Positions 43,012 to 52,808 are shown, counted from the first letter of the stretch. The stretch: DNA of 64,000 bases from Solibacillus ferritrahens (GCF_037027585.1 NZ_JAXCLE010000003.1:124001-188000), one strand, 5' to 3'. The notes: generated by a model not told the origin, from the letters alone. Numbers and translations are program-made.

Positions 43012-44436
43012 TTATAGAATTACTTTTTTCTCAAAAGCACGTTCACCAGCAATACCTGGTTGTGTTAATTCAAATGGATTTAAAATAATATCCAATTGTT
43101 CGATTGTGAAATAATTATATTGTAGGCAAAGTTCACGTACAGATTTACCGCTATGAAGTGCTTCGCGGGCAATCTGGCTTGAACGTTCATAGCCTAAATG
43201 AGGGGCTAAAGCTGTTACAACACCGATTGATTGCTCTACAAAATCATGTAAACGCGCTTCGTTTGCTTCAATATGATCTAAGCAGTATTTTGTGAATACT
43301 GTAAAACCATTTGTCATAATTTCGATTGATTGTAGCAAGTTGAATACTAATACAGGCTCCATTACATTCAATTCGAATTGTCCTGCTTCAGAAGCAAGAG
43401 AAATTGTAACATCATTACCGATTACTTGGAAAGCAATTTGGTTAATCACTTCAGGCATAACTGGATTTACTTTACCAGGCATAATAGATGAACCAGGCTG
43501 GCGTTCCGGTAAACGGATTTCTGCAAAACCGGCTTTTGGACCTGATGCCATTAAACGTAAATCATTACAGATTTTCGACATATTCATCATCGCAATTTTT
43601 AACATTGATGAAACTTCTGCGTACGTATCTGTATTTTGTGTACCATCGATTAAATTATCTACTTTAATGAATGGGAATCCACTATAAGCAGCAATGTTTT
43701 CTACAGCTAATTTCATATATTGTGTATCTGCATTTAAACCAGTACCGATAGCAGTTGCACCGATATTGATTTGCAGCATTGTTTGCTGAGCTTTCTTAAT
43801 ACGGGCAATATCACGTGCTACTACTGCCGCGTATGCACCAAATTCTTGACCTAAACGGATTGGTACTGCATCTTGTAAATGAGTACGACCCATTTTTACA
43901 ATGGAATCAAATTCTACTGATTTTTGAATGAAACTGTCACGCATTACTTCCATCGCCATTATTAACTTGTCTAAAGTTGCTACTGTTGCGATATGAATAG
44001 CAGATGGGAATGCATCATTAGTTGATTGGGCCATATTAACATGGCTGTTAGGACTGATGATTGAATAAGTACCTTTTTCTTCCCCTAATATTTCTAACGC
44101 ACGGTTAGCAATGACTTCATTGGCATTCATGTTCATTGAAGTACCTGCGCCGCCTTGAATTGGATCTACAACGAATTGATCGTGTAAATGCCCTTTAATA
44201 ATGTCATCAGATGCTTGCGCAATCGCATTAGCAATTGTTGCGTCTAATTTACCGATCGCTGCATTCGCAAGTGCTGAGCTTTTTTTCACAATGGCAAATG
44301 CGCGGATCAATTCCGGATGCATAGTCATTTTTGTGATGGGGAAGTTTTCTATTGCACGAGTTGTCTGAACGCCGTAATATGCGTCCTTTGGAATTTCTAA
44401 TGTGCCTAAAAAGTCTTTTTCAATACGTGTACTCAT
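43012..44436 (-). CDS. aspA: Aspartate ammonia-lyase
   Basis: A 474-residue aspartase of the fumarase/aspartase superfamily, converting L-aspartate to fumarate and ammonia. The signature GSSIMPGKVNPVMPE carries the catalytic Ser in its mobile loop. The N-terminal EIPKDAYYGVQTTRAIENFPI and GGAGTSMNMNANEV are typical of AspA rather than fumarase. ATG at 44436 follows GGAGGG by 9 nt; upstream in-frame codons lack a ribosome site. No asparaginase gene is adjacent. Confidence 0.93.
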   Translation of the reverse strand: MSTRIEKDFLGTLEIPKDAYYGVQTTRAIENFPITKMTMHPELIRAFAIVKKSSALANAAIGKLDATIANAIAQASDDIIKGHLHDQFVVDPIQGGAGTSMNMNANEVIANRALEILGEEKGTYSIISPNSHVNMAQSTNDAFPSAIHIATVATLDKLIMAMEVMRDSFIQKSVEFDSIVKMGRTHLQDAVPIRLGQEFGAYAAVVARDIARIKKAQQTMLQINIGATAIGTGLNADTQYMKLAVENIAAYSGFPFIKVDNLIDGTQNTDTYAEVSSMLKIAMMNMSKICNDLRLMASGPKAGFAEIRLPERQPGSSIMPGKVNPVMPEVINQIAFQVIGNDVTISLASEAGQFELNVMEPVLVFNLLQSIEIMTNGFTVFTKYCLDHIEANEARLHDFVEQSIGVVTALAPHLGYERSSQIAREALHSGKSVRELCLQYNYFTIEQLDIILNPFELTQPGIAGERAFEKKVIL

Positions 44437-44657
44437 TTGTACGAACCCTCCAAGAGAATGGTGTAATAGTTGGATAAACAATTACATTATACGTCAAAAA
44501 CTCCTAAAAGCTTACTTGCTGAATTATTAGATTATTTGACGTGTTCATGTGAACTTTAAAAAGTTATTGCCGAAGTTCATTATAAACAAATTCTAGTCAA
44601 TTACGAAACTTTTTTCTGCTTCGTGCGACTAAATTAGAAAGGAGTGAGCGGAATACA

Positions 44658-45182
44658 ATGAAAAATTGGTTACCATACATGTTTATACTAATTATGTTAT
44701 TGGGTGCCTGTAATAGTGGTGAGCAGACAGGTAATTTGGGTGAAAATAGTGGGGAAGACGCAGCGGAAGACAATATTGACTATAAACTACTACATCAGTT
44801 GAACTACATGCCACCAGAGATAGGTTCTAGCATTTCAATTGTACAGGATGAGAAACTATATTTAACATGGGCTGAAATATTCGAGTTTGATACAGTCCAT
44901 GCTATAGACTTTGAAACAGAAGAAGTCCTTTTTATAACGGCTTATTCAGATGGCTGTGGCAGAGTATTCGAGAGTGTTAAAAAAGAAGGGGAAACATTAA
45001 TTGTAAAGTTAAATTACCCTGAAGATATTCGTAAAGAAAAAGATATTGTATGTACGGAAATGGCACTACCAAATACGTATGTTATCAAGATGGAAAAGAC
45101 GAACACGACAAAAGGGAAGTTAATTGATATTCAACGAACAATTTATGAAGATAATGCGATTGTTCAGGAAAAGCTGCAATAA
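44658..45182 (+). CDS. Lipoprotein of unknown function
   Basis: A 174-residue lipoprotein with lipobox LGAC (Cys18), an acidic linker (about 20-45) and a mature domain containing two cysteines (SDGCGRVF and DIVCTEM) that could form a disulfide outside the cell. GAAAGGAG lies upstream of the ATG. Family not recognised. It opens a run of small secreted and membrane proteins. Confidence 0.65.
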   Translation: MKNWLPYMFILIMLLGACNSGEQTGNLGENSGEDAAEDNIDYKLLHQLNYMPPEIGSSISIVQDEKLYLTWAEIFEFDTVHAIDFETEEVLFITAYSDGCGRVFESVKKEGETLIVKLNYPEDIRKEKDIVCTEMALPNTYVIKMEKTNTTKGKLIDIQRTIYEDNAIVQEKLQ

Positions 45183-45340
45183 ATATTGAGGGGCTCTTCA
45201 GTATTCATCACACGATTAAAAGCTTTAGGAGCAACAACTCAAATGAGTAGAACTACCCTTCATTGTCGACACGAGTAAACGCTTTAACGAATTGCGGGCA
45301 AATCTTCAACGGGATTAACACTAGAAAACGTAAGAATGGG

Positions 45341-45844
45341 GTGAAACTTATATTTAAGAAACTTACAGCTAGCATGATATTGTTACTTTTGATAGGGAGT
45401 GCAACAATTTTTCATTTAATTTCCTCTAAGCCAGAAAATCAAATGATTAGTCAGGGTGAAGAGAAATTGGCTACTTCGGTAACCGGAACCGAACAAAACC
45501 GTGATTTGAGTGAAGCACAACATGAACAATTAAAAGAAACACTTAATTTATCACTGCGGGCAATAAGTGCAATGATAAACAAGGATTATGAATATTTAGA
45601 AGAAATCATTGCCCCTACAGTAAAACTTAATAAAGAGAATAATACGATTTCTTTTGGGGATTCAAATGAAATACCTATAAGAGACAGCTTTGATTATAAC
45701 AATTTTGAGTTTAGAGCTTATATGGTACAAGAAGATACAGTTTTAATCATTTTAGGAGTTAATAATGTATCCTACGAGTTTTCATTTGTTGAGCATAAGG
45801 GGAAAAGTGGAAATTATCTATTGAAATCAATTTATACTAATTAG
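45341..45844 (+). CDS. Signal-anchored small protein of unknown function
   Basis: A 167-residue protein with an N-terminal membrane anchor or signal (LTASMILLLLIGSATIFHLI) followed by a soluble extracytoplasmic domain. The start is uncertain: GTG at 45341 gives a normal signal sequence but a weak ribosome site, while an open frame extends to an ATG at 45263 with 26 extra polar residues that look non-native. No family motif recognised. Confidence 0.5.
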   Translation: MKLIFKKLTASMILLLLIGSATIFHLISSKPENQMISQGEEKLATSVTGTEQNRDLSEAQHEQLKETLNLSLRAISAMINKDYEYLEEIIAPTVKLNKENNTISFGDSNEIPIRDSFDYNNFEFRAYMVQEDTVLIILGVNNVSYEFSFVEHKGKSGNYLLKSIYTN

Positions 45845-45911
45845 GGTAATTACGAAACAGTAAGATTAAATACAATTTTAAATAATAAAGAAAAAGGTAA
45901 CAGGAGGAAAA

Positions 45912-46547
45912 ATGAAAAATATTAGGGGGTTTTTAATTTTGGTCACAAGTTTGCTAATGCTTTACGGCTGTGATGAAGGTGGAAAGCAACCGGTTTCTAC
46001 GACTACCGACACTGAAAAAATGAGTTCAGAAAAAGAAACAGAAAAAAAGTTATTAGCATTGTCAGAAGAAATATTCTCCCTGTTAAAGGATTCTAACTAT
46101 GAAAAATTTGCTGAGAAGGTTGATCAAGAACATGGTGTTACCTTTGCTTTTTATGCGGATTTTGGTCATCCCGATGGCTATGGAGGGGAATATGTAAACT
46201 TATCAAAGAAGGAGATAAGTGAAAGAAATAATACAAAGTATTTATGGGGAGCCGATGAATCAGGTAAAGAATTTGAAATGTCCTTCCATGAATATGTTCA
46301 ACAGTTCCTCTTACGAAAATGGGGAATGAGTGATGCAGATTATAGTATTATTACATTTAATGAACCAGGAGAGAATTTTGCAGGTGTAATAAATACCATT
46401 CATGAATTTTATCCGAATGCTAAATACGTCGAATACTATTCGCCAGGAGAAACGGAGCATTTATTCCAATCTTTGCGGTTTATCTACCAAGAAAGAGATG
46501 GAGAATGGTATCTTATAGGAATAGCTCGTGATGTAGCTAGCGTATGA
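45912..46547 (+). CDS. Lipoprotein of unknown function
   Basis: A 211-residue lipoprotein with lipobox LYGC (Cys20), a polar linker, and a C-terminal domain with a repeated aromatic pattern (LRFIYQERDGEWYLIGIARD) that resembles the ends of other extracellular Bacillales lipoproteins. ACAGGAGG precedes the ATG. Function unknown. Confidence 0.68.
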   Translation: MKNIRGFLILVTSLLMLYGCDEGGKQPVSTTTDTEKMSSEKETEKKLLALSEEIFSLLKDSNYEKFAEKVDQEHGVTFAFYADFGHPDGYGGEYVNLSKKEISERNNTKYLWGADESGKEFEMSFHEYVQQFLLRKWGMSDADYSIITFNEPGENFAGVINTIHEFYPNAKYVEYYSPGETEHLFQSLRFIYQERDGEWYLIGIARDVASV

Positions 46548-46582
46548 CATTTATGGCAAGATTTATAATGAGGAGTTTCTAA

Positions 46583-46845
46583 GTGAACAACTTAAATAAT
46601 GAGATGTCAATTCAGGTGGAAATTAGAGCTGTAAAAAGATTATAAATACTAAAAAAAATGACCTTGATATTTTTATAGAATCTAACCATAAGGGAAAATA
46701 CAATATTATTTGGAGTGTTGATAACCAAGTCTCAACAGCTATGGTATTTGAAAAGTTTATTCATGGTGTGGATTATAACTTTTCTACCAATGACATAGAG
46801 ATGAAGAAGTTGAATAAAACAGCGATAAGTCTAATTAAAAAATGA
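46583..46845 (+). pseudogene. Frameshifted remnant of a small gene
   Basis: GAGGAG and GTG at 46583 open a 20-codon frame (VNNLNNEMSIQVEIRAVKRL) that stops. A second frame then continues from about 46640 with INTKKNDLDIFIESNHK and onward to a stop at 46845, including IIWSVDNQV. The two could be one former protein of about 85 residues broken by a frameshift. Neither part is recognised. Confidence 0.4.
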
Positions 46846-46904
46846 ATTGAGTCTATCTCGCGCTTCTTGGTTATAATAACTTTATTAAGGAAAGGTGTTT
46901 GAGA

Positions 46905-47519
46905 ATGAAAAGAAAAATTTTATTCGGTTCTGCTACTATTGCTGTTATAATTATTGCCACACTTGGAGTTCGTGAATATGGGGCTCTTAAATATTCAAGC
47001 GACAATAATGACTCAACAAATAGTAACATCCTAGAAGCATCTGAATCCCAAATTTATCATCCTGAAATCGGAGAATGGGTTTCAAAGATGAATCTATTAC
47101 TTTCCGAACCGTTGAATGACCCAAAATTGAAAAAAGCGGGCAACGATGAAGGGTTCGAGTATTACTTGAAGTCACTAGTAGTCAATGATGAATCACCACT
47201 CCATTTAATTAAAGGAAATAAAAAATTAGAAGAAGATTATACAACTTTGTTCCTTTTAACAAGTTATATCTCTCATATGCAATTTGCCCGCACGGTACAT
47301 TTAGGTCCAAATGGTGAAGCGAAGGAATCAATAGAATTAGTTGATGAATGGGCACCTACTGATGAAAACACGCATAAAGCATTCGAGTACATGAAGCAAA
47401 TTATGAATGATTTAGACGTTGCCATTAATCATAAGGGAAAAGGTGAACTATATGGTGTGACGCATTTATTAAACGGCGATAAGGCTTCCGAAGTAAAAAA
47501 ATTCGTAACGAGCAGTTGA
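46905..47519 (+). CDS. Signal-anchored protein of unknown function
   Basis: A 204-residue protein with an N-terminal membrane helix or signal (residues 4-22, ILFGSATIAVIIIATLGV) and a helical extracytoplasmic domain (about 50-200). ATG at 46905 is chosen because AAAGGTG lies 7 nt upstream. No conserved family motif recognised. It is followed by a good terminator. Confidence 0.6.
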   Translation: MKRKILFGSATIAVIIIATLGVREYGALKYSSDNNDSTNSNILEASESQIYHPEIGEWVSKMNLLLSEPLNDPKLKKAGNDEGFEYYLKSLVVNDESPLHLIKGNKKLEEDYTTLFLLTSYISHMQFARTVHLGPNGEAKESIELVDEWAPTDENTHKAFEYMKQIMNDLDVAINHKGKGELYGVTHLLNGDKASEVKKFVTSS

Positions 47520-47554
47520 TAGTTAAGATGCCGAAAGTTATTCATCCCCTTTAT

Positions 47555-47600
47555 ACAGTAGACATGTTGAAGATTTCGATTTTGTCTACTGTCTTTTTTA
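47555..47600 (+). terminator. Intrinsic terminator
   Basis: Perfect 10-bp stem ACAGTAGACA (47555-47564) and TGTCTACTGT (47583-47592), followed by CTTTTTT. Confidence 0.8.
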
Positions 47601-47737
47601 TTTAATTAGGCTCACTTAAGCGAGAACCAATTATAAATTTGATATAATTTAATAATAAAAAGGAAGAATATAACTTTTATGGAATAGGGTATATTTGGAA
47701 CTATGTATAAGATAAAACATGAATTTGAGGGAATGCT

Positions 47738-48208
47738 GTGAAACCTATAATGAAAAGAAAAGATTTAATGACCAAGACAGATATCTCAAACGCTGTAATG
47801 ACTGTTTTAAGTGAATCTAATTTGTCATCAGAAGATCCTACTTTAAATAAAGCATTAATTGTCTATCATTACTACTCTGAACTTGAAAGTGGGGGACACG
47901 AAAGTTTATTCAGATGGTTTGGACAGGAAATTAAAGAGATTGGAATAGATAACTACTTGAATAAACTAATTGGCGTCCTTGAGGAAATCGGTGCTCACAA
48001 TTATGCGATGATTGAGAAAAAGTATGGTAAAAAGTTGTGGAGCTTGTACGTTGCATTAGAAAATGATGAAATTGAAGAAGACGAGTTTTATAGTATCGTG
48101 GAAAAAGCGACAGATGAGTATTACAAGCTTAATGATGTGTTGCGAGAGTTATTGGAAACATATTTTGTTACGATTTATACGGACTTAGTAGAAGTAGTGG
48201 AAGATTAA
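47738..48208 (+). CDS. Possible DUF4375 (DMP19-like) domain protein
   Basis: A 156-residue soluble protein. The central segment (ALIVYHYYSELESGGHESLFRWFGQE) resembles the DUF4375/DMP19 fold by its SGGHE-type turn and aromatic residues; this is recognition by pattern only. Start is GTG at 47738 with GAGGG upstream. The MBL-fold gene begins about 23 bp downstream, so cotranscription is likely. Function unknown. Confidence 0.5.
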   Translation: MKPIMKRKDLMTKTDISNAVMTVLSESNLSSEDPTLNKALIVYHYYSELESGGHESLFRWFGQEIKEIGIDNYLNKLIGVLEEIGAHNYAMIEKKYGKKLWSLYVALENDEIEEDEFYSIVEKATDEYYKLNDVLRELLETYFVTIYTDLVEVVED

Positions 48209-48231
48209 TTGGAATGGATAGGGGAGTTATC

Positions 48232-49014
48232 ATGTTAAAAGATGATTGGTTTACTGTTCGGCAAATTGATGACAATACATATGCAATAAGTGAATTAGGC
48301 CATTGGGAAAAAGTCCATTCCTTTTTATTATTAGGGGAAACAAAAGCTGCTCTTATAGATACAGGCTTAGGTATTGATAACATGAAGCGAATTACAGATC
48401 AGCTAACGACCTTGCCAATTGATGTGCTCACAACACATGTTCACTCAGACCATATCGGAAGTCATGGGGAATATCCACGTATTTTTGTCCATGAGTACGA
48501 AGAATCCTGGCTAATAAATGGAATTGTGGGGTTGTCCATAGATCAGATTAGAGCAAACACAGCAAGAGATATTACAATCCCCATACCGAAAAGCTTTAAC
48601 CCAGATACATATACGCCCTTTACTGGAAAGCCTACTGGATTATTCAAAGATGGCGATATTCTTGATTTAGGGAATCGGAAATTAATTATTTATCATACAC
48701 CTGGACATTCGCCAGGACATATTTGTATATTTGACGAGACAAAAGGCTATTTATTTACGGGAGATTTACTGTACGATGAAACGCCAATTTATGCATTTTA
48801 TCCAACAACAGACCCTGTAGATTTAGTGAACTCTTTAGAGAAAATCACAACAATCCCTAACGTTAATTTGATTTATGGTTCGCATAATTCATTAGGAATT
48901 AAACCTGATATTTTAAATGAAGTTCAAAAGGCAGTTATCTACTTGAGAGAAAATGATTTAGTGAAATTTGGAACAGGCATACACCAATTTAAAGGCTTTA
49001 GTGTGCGATTTTAG
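48232..49014 (+). CDS. MBL-fold metallohydrolase
   Basis: A 260-residue metallo-beta-lactamase-fold hydrolase. The metal motif THVHSDHIGSH (HxHxDH), HTPGHSPGH and FTGDLLYDE are intact. The last ligand region reads YGSHNS. The physiological substrate is unknown; glyoxalase-II-like or lactonase activity is possible. ATG at 48232 follows AGGGGAG; an upstream in-frame ATG is not preceded by a site. Confidence 0.88.
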   Translation: MLKDDWFTVRQIDDNTYAISELGHWEKVHSFLLLGETKAALIDTGLGIDNMKRITDQLTTLPIDVLTTHVHSDHIGSHGEYPRIFVHEYEESWLINGIVGLSIDQIRANTARDITIPIPKSFNPDTYTPFTGKPTGLFKDGDILDLGNRKLIIYHTPGHSPGHICIFDETKGYLFTGDLLYDETPIYAFYPTTDPVDLVNSLEKITTIPNVNLIYGSHNSLGIKPDILNEVQKAVIYLRENDLVKFGTGIHQFKGFSVRF

Positions 49015-49042
49015 AAAAATAAGGGAGAATATGTGATTAGAG

Positions 49043-49246
49043 ATGATATTAACGGATATGTTAATCGGAAATAGTGCGGGATTATTTTCGGTTATAATGC
49101 TAACTGCTTGTCTTTACTTTAGTCTTTCTTACTTTGAATATTTAAAAGAGGGAGATAAACGTTTAACAAAACAAGCTAAACTTTTTGCTACGATTACACT
49201 ATTTCTTGGTTTAGGAGTTCCTGCATTATACGAACTTTTTAGCTAG
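49043..49246 (+). CDS. Small two-helix membrane protein
   Basis: A 67-residue protein with two predicted membrane helices (about residues 11-32 and 47-65) separated by a basic loop (KEGDKRLTKQAK). The ribosome site is weak (GGGAG lies about 15 nt upstream), so expression is uncertain. Family not recognised. Confidence 0.5.
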   Translation: MILTDMLIGNSAGLFSVIMLTACLYFSLSYFEYLKEGDKRLTKQAKLFATITLFLGLGVPALYELFS

Positions 49247-49319
49247 CGAACTATAATCACAACTGGAAATCCATTTAATGGTAATATATAGTTATTATAT
49301 AAAGTGGGAGGGGTATTTG

Positions 49320-49439
49320 ATGAGTAATACAAATAACAAGTGGAACATCGCTGAAATAAAAACGGGCTATTTTGTATTTTTTGGTGCCACAATTGGTGCG
49401 ATTGTTGGGTTAGTTGCTTATGTGAATAATTGGTTGTAA
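49320..49439 (+). CDS. Very small single-helix membrane protein
   Basis: A 39-residue ORF with an excellent GGGAGGGG ribosome site 6-7 nt before the ATG. It has a polar N-terminus (SNTNNKWNIAEIKTG) and one hydrophobic helix (YFVFFGATIGAIVGLVAYV). An intrinsic terminator follows within 15 bp, so this looks like a real small gene. Confidence 0.6.
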   Translation: MSNTNNKWNIAEIKTGYFVFFGATIGAIVGLVAYVNNWL

Positions 49440-49451
49440 CTCTCTAATATG

Positions 49452-49496
49452 AACTGTCCCATTGTTAGCCCCAACTAACTTTGGGGCAGTTTTTCT
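49452..49496 (+). terminator. Intrinsic terminator
   Basis: AACTGTCCC (49452-49460) pairs with GGGGCAGTT (49483-49491, one wobble), with an inner CCCCAA/TTGGGG stem, followed by TTTT. Confidence 0.7.
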
Positions 49497-49703
49497 ATAA
49501 TTAGAAAAAATTAGAAGCTGGTCCAAAATATTTAATTGGAAAAGGAAGTTTATGGGCTGAATAATCCACGATGGAAATGAGGTAAACTTCGCTCGCGTTT
49601 GTCTCAAAGCAATGTTTGGGATGTTTATTTTACTGCATTGTTTAAATTAGAGGGAACTAATTTACAATAAAAACGTTGAAATGTGAAAATAAGGATATGG
49701 CAG

Positions 49704-50528
49704 GTGGGGGCAATAGAACTTATAACAGAAAAACTCATTATGATTGCTTTATTTATATTAATCATTCACTCGATTGAAACATTAGCGTATGCAGTGCGAC
49801 TTTCTGGAGCTCGTGTTCGCTTATTAGCATCGGCATTGTCACTTTTTAATGTAATGGTAATGGTTTCAAGACTATCTAATATGATGCAGCAGCCATTTAC
49901 AGGGAGCTTGATAGATAATGCTCCTTCTAATCATGCTTTACAATTTGTCGAGCATCAATTCCGTTTTCTTATAGGTTCAGCTTCACTCGGTACGTTGCTT
50001 GGTATTATTTGTTTACCAACCTTTGTAGCCATTTTTTCTAGGGCCATTATTCATTTAGCTGATGAAAGGGGTTCAATCCCGGCTTTATTGAAAAAAGGTT
50101 TTACATTTGACTATTTACGTCGTGCATTCAAACATTTACGCAAACCAAGCCTTTCATATTTACGAGGAATAGGGATACGTGATATTCCAATAAAGTTATT
50201 TATTATTAATATTGTCATTACTGCTGTTTATACAATAGGGGTTTTATCGGCTTTATATGCTAGCTTATTGGTTCCTGAATACAAAACAACGGCAATTATG
50301 GCTTCGGGATTAATAAACGGTATAGCCACAATGTTATTAATTATATTTATTGACCCAAAAATATCTATTTTGGCTGATGATGTAATTAATAAAAAAGGAA
50401 ATTATTCTGAGTTGAAAAGAGCTTCGGTTATGATGATGAGTTCAAGACTTTTAGGAACTATATTTGCCCAACTCCTATTTATTCCAGGAGCACATTATGT
50501 TGCTTGGTTTGCAAAATTCATTGCATAG
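49704..50528 (+). CDS. Amj-type lipid II flippase (YdaH/DUF2837 family)
   Basis: A 274-residue polytopic membrane protein. Its first helix segment IIHSIETLAYAVRLSGARVR and the later RLLGTIFAQLLFIPGA match the Amj family, the alternate lipid II flippase that can substitute for MurJ in B. subtilis. About six to seven helices are predicted. GTG at 49704 is chosen because AAGGA lies 8 nt upstream; a GTG at 49683 has no ribosome site. Family assignment is from memory of the pattern. Confidence 0.72.
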   Translation: MGAIELITEKLIMIALFILIIHSIETLAYAVRLSGARVRLLASALSLFNVMVMVSRLSNMMQQPFTGSLIDNAPSNHALQFVEHQFRFLIGSASLGTLLGIICLPTFVAIFSRAIIHLADERGSIPALLKKGFTFDYLRRAFKHLRKPSLSYLRGIGIRDIPIKLFIINIVITAVYTIGVLSALYASLLVPEYKTTAIMASGLINGIATMLLIIFIDPKISILADDVINKKGNYSELKRASVMMMSSRLLGTIFAQLLFIPGAHYVAWFAKFIA

Positions 50529-50722
50529 TAATATATAATTGATTCTCGTTTAAGAGAAAATAGGGTTAAACTTAATTTTAAGATGAAATGAAAACAAAAT
50601 AAAAGCAGATATCAAACACGTAAATAGAATTAAATATGATAAGAAGAAAATGATGGTAGAGATTATGCTTTATCAGAATATATACATGATGTCTACGGTA
50701 ACTATTAAGGAGTAACAAACTA
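50529..50722. other. Intergenic stretch with a possible gene-end remnant
   Basis: A short frame ending at 50707 reads NDGRDYALSEYIHDVYGNY then stop, without any start codon. It looks like the C-terminal scrap of a lost gene. The remainder carries the upstream region of the cytidine deaminase gene. Confidence 0.3.
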
Positions 50723-51148
50723 ATGAATGATAAAGAACTATATGATATTGTAAGAAATTTAGTTGAAGAAAGATATCCTATCGGTTGGGGTGGTGCAGCA
50801 GCCGTTCGTGTAGAAGATGGTACAATTTATACAAGCGTAGCGCCAGAAGTAATTAATGATTCAACAGCTCTCTGTATGGAAACGGGTGCAATATTAGAAG
50901 CTCACAAATACAACAAACAAGTAACACATAGTATTTGTTTAGCACGAGAAGATGAACATTCACCATTAAAGGTGCTTTCGCCTTGTGGGGTCTGTCAAGA
51001 ACGCTTATTCTACTGGGGTCCCCAAGTCCAATGTGCCATTTCAAATGATACACAAGCAATTATTTATAAAACATTAAAGGAACTACAACCTTACCATTGG
51101 ACAGACACATATTATGATGAAATGATTGAACATTGGCAAAAAATATAG
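50723..51148 (+). CDS. Cytidine deaminase-like protein
   Basis: A 141-residue zinc deaminase of the cytidine/blasticidin-S deaminase group. The zinc ligands are C51 (in LCMETGA, with catalytic Glu E53) and C88 and C91 (PCGVCQ). The catalytic motif is CME rather than the usual CAE. It lacks the closely conserved N-terminus of housekeeping Cdd, so it may act on a different nucleoside or an antibiotic. AAGGAG lies about 14 nt before the ATG. Confidence 0.82.
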   Translation: MNDKELYDIVRNLVEERYPIGWGGAAAVRVEDGTIYTSVAPEVINDSTALCMETGAILEAHKYNKQVTHSICLAREDEHSPLKVLSPCGVCQERLFYWGPQVQCAISNDTQAIIYKTLKELQPYHWTDTYYDEMIEHWQKI

Positions 51149-51437
51149 TTTCCAAATTTGAACTGCACTCTTTTAGACACATCTAACAAGGGGTCGGTTT
51201 TTAAATGACTAAAATGAGCCTAGAAGATAAATTAGTAGTCGTTCAATAATATATATTGCTAGAAAGAACGCTAGCTGCAGATTTTTGGTATTACATCACA
51301 ATATATTAACCTTAGCGAAACTGCAGCGATATAATTAGTTGCCTAAAAAAACATTAATAGAACCTAATAAATGGGAGTATTTTTAGAATAACCATCTTTA
51401 TATAGACCGTATTCATAGACTTTGTGATCTTCCTCGT
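51149..51437. other. Intergenic decay region
   Basis: It contains a 14-codon ORF (ATG at 51205) and, on the - strand, a frame ending at 51364 that reads YLNEEDHKVYEYGLYKDGYSKNTPIY, probably the end of a broken gene. No intact gene is visible. Confidence 0.35.
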
Positions 51438-51700
51438 TCAAATATGTCCAAAGCCAGAAGACATGAAGGGGATAAATTGTATAATCTTTTTTCTTCTTAA
51501 AAAATCATACGTAGTATTTCTTGCAATGGAAAAAGCCATGTTTTCTTTGATGATTCACCTCTAAAATGGTTTAATGAATACTTCACTTTAACAAAGGTAT
51601 CGTGTGTAAGATCTTCTGCAACTTCATGATTACCAACAAGTAATAAAATGTAGTTGTGTATGGCATCACTATATTCTAAATACAATTCCTCCCAAGTCAT
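51438..51700 (-). pseudogene. Broken ECF sigma factor gene (region 2 only)
   Basis: The first frame (from ATG at 51700) reads an ECF region 2.1-2.2 (MTWEELYLEYSDAIHNYILLL, VAEDLTHDTFVKV), then loses sense after KKTWLF. Shifting frame by one restores SIARNTTYDFLRRKKIIQFIPF, the expected region 2.3-2.4 continuation, until a stop at 51438. Region 4 is absent. So this is a sigma gene inactivated by a single-base frameshift near 51543 and a 3' truncation. Confidence 0.75.
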
Positions 51701-51989
51701 TTGTTTGCCTCCTTTGTATATATAGTCAAATAAGTGAAGAATAAGTTTTAAATTTAATGAGTTTTTAATGCGGGCTTTTGTTTAATGCATTTTAACCTTA
51801 TAGTTATAGGTAAAATATGTTAATTTAAAGTTATCTTTAATCTTATGTGACAATATAAGAGAAAGCCAGTCATCTCCCTGAAGGAAAATGACTAGCTTCA
51901 TAAATACAAAGATTCAATTACTATTATTACTTCTTTTTCATTTTCTATTATTTCTTTAAAATTTTCTAAGAAATTTTCATCATTTATAA
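51701..51989. other. Intergenic region, weak hairpin only
   Basis: Very AT-rich. GCCAGTCAT and ATGACTAGC near 51865-51898 could form a hairpin. No gene recognised. Confidence 0.35.
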
Positions 51990-52364
51990 TCACATATTTT
52001 GGTTTTTATCAGAAAGATTAACTATTATCCCCTTATCTACATCTATATAAAAAGCAAAATTTGAGTTTAAAGAGAAATTAAAACGATAATGGTATTCTAT
52101 TTGAGAATCTTTATTTTTTTTAAATGATAGATTTTTAAAGCTTTCAATAAGCAATTTTTGCTGGTCTGCTGGAATTTCTATAGTTATTAATTCAAGGGGA
52201 TTATGTTTAATTTTTATAACTTCCATCTCTCGATTAGCTGCACTAAAGTCAGGATTTTCTAAAATTTCATTAGCTGAATATGTTTTGTTATCAATCATAA
52301 ATTTCAACCCCAAAACACCGACTAAAATAACGATAATAACTATTAAAATGTGTTTCCCTTTCAA
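51990..52364 (-). CDS. Signal-anchored small protein of unknown function
   Basis: A 124-residue protein with an N-terminal membrane helix (residues 5-24, HILIVIIVILVGVLGLKFM) and a beta-rich soluble domain. A TTG start with GGGGGTG upstream. The gene lies next to the broken sigma gene on the same strand, but no functional link can be shown. Family not recognised. Confidence 0.55.
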   Translation of the reverse strand: MKGKHILIVIIVILVGVLGLKFMIDNKTYSANEILENPDFSAANREMEVIKIKHNPLELITIEIPADQQKLLIESFKNLSFKKNKDSQIEYHYRFNFSLNSNFAFYIDVDKGIIVNLSDKNQNM

Positions 52365-52533
52365 AATTACACCCCCTGCAATTTATGTAATTATATGGTT
52401 AAATTAAATTATAAATCAACTAAAAGTCTCCATTCAGTAAAACTTGGTCATTTATTAACGTTATATTGGGGACTGGAAATATTTAGACATTTGTAAGCGT
52501 TATTAAAATAAAATTAATTTGGAGGTATTTAGT

Positions 52534-52713
52534 ATGAAACATTCTTTATATTTATTTATTTCAATTTGTTTAATGCAGTTATTTATATTAGTAAACGTAA
52601 CTTTTTTAAACGGTGAATATGATGGATTGATGATGTGGTTATGTAGTGGCATCTTCATTTATGCATGTGCAGTTTTTGGATTAAGTCGTAGAGATAAAAA
52701 TGCGTCTAACTAA
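52534..52713 (+). CDS. Small two-helix membrane protein
   Basis: A 59-residue protein with two predicted membrane helices (about residues 4-24 and 33-51) and a charged C-terminus (SRRDKNASN). GGAGG lies 8 nt before the ATG at 52534. Family not recognised. Confidence 0.6.
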   Translation: MKHSLYLFISICLMQLFILVNVTFLNGEYDGLMMWLCSGIFIYACAVFGLSRRDKNASN

Positions 52714-52808
52714 TAGGGGTGACTTCAAAACCGCTTTGGGAATGTTTACAGTTAAAAAAGATATATGCAGTTTTAGTGAATAATTTAAATAACACTTTCA
52801 AAGAAGGA

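Noticed and set aside
52719..52808. 30-residue N-terminal extension of the S26-like lipoprotein
   Set aside because: It would bury the lipoprotein signal peptide and has no ribosome site.
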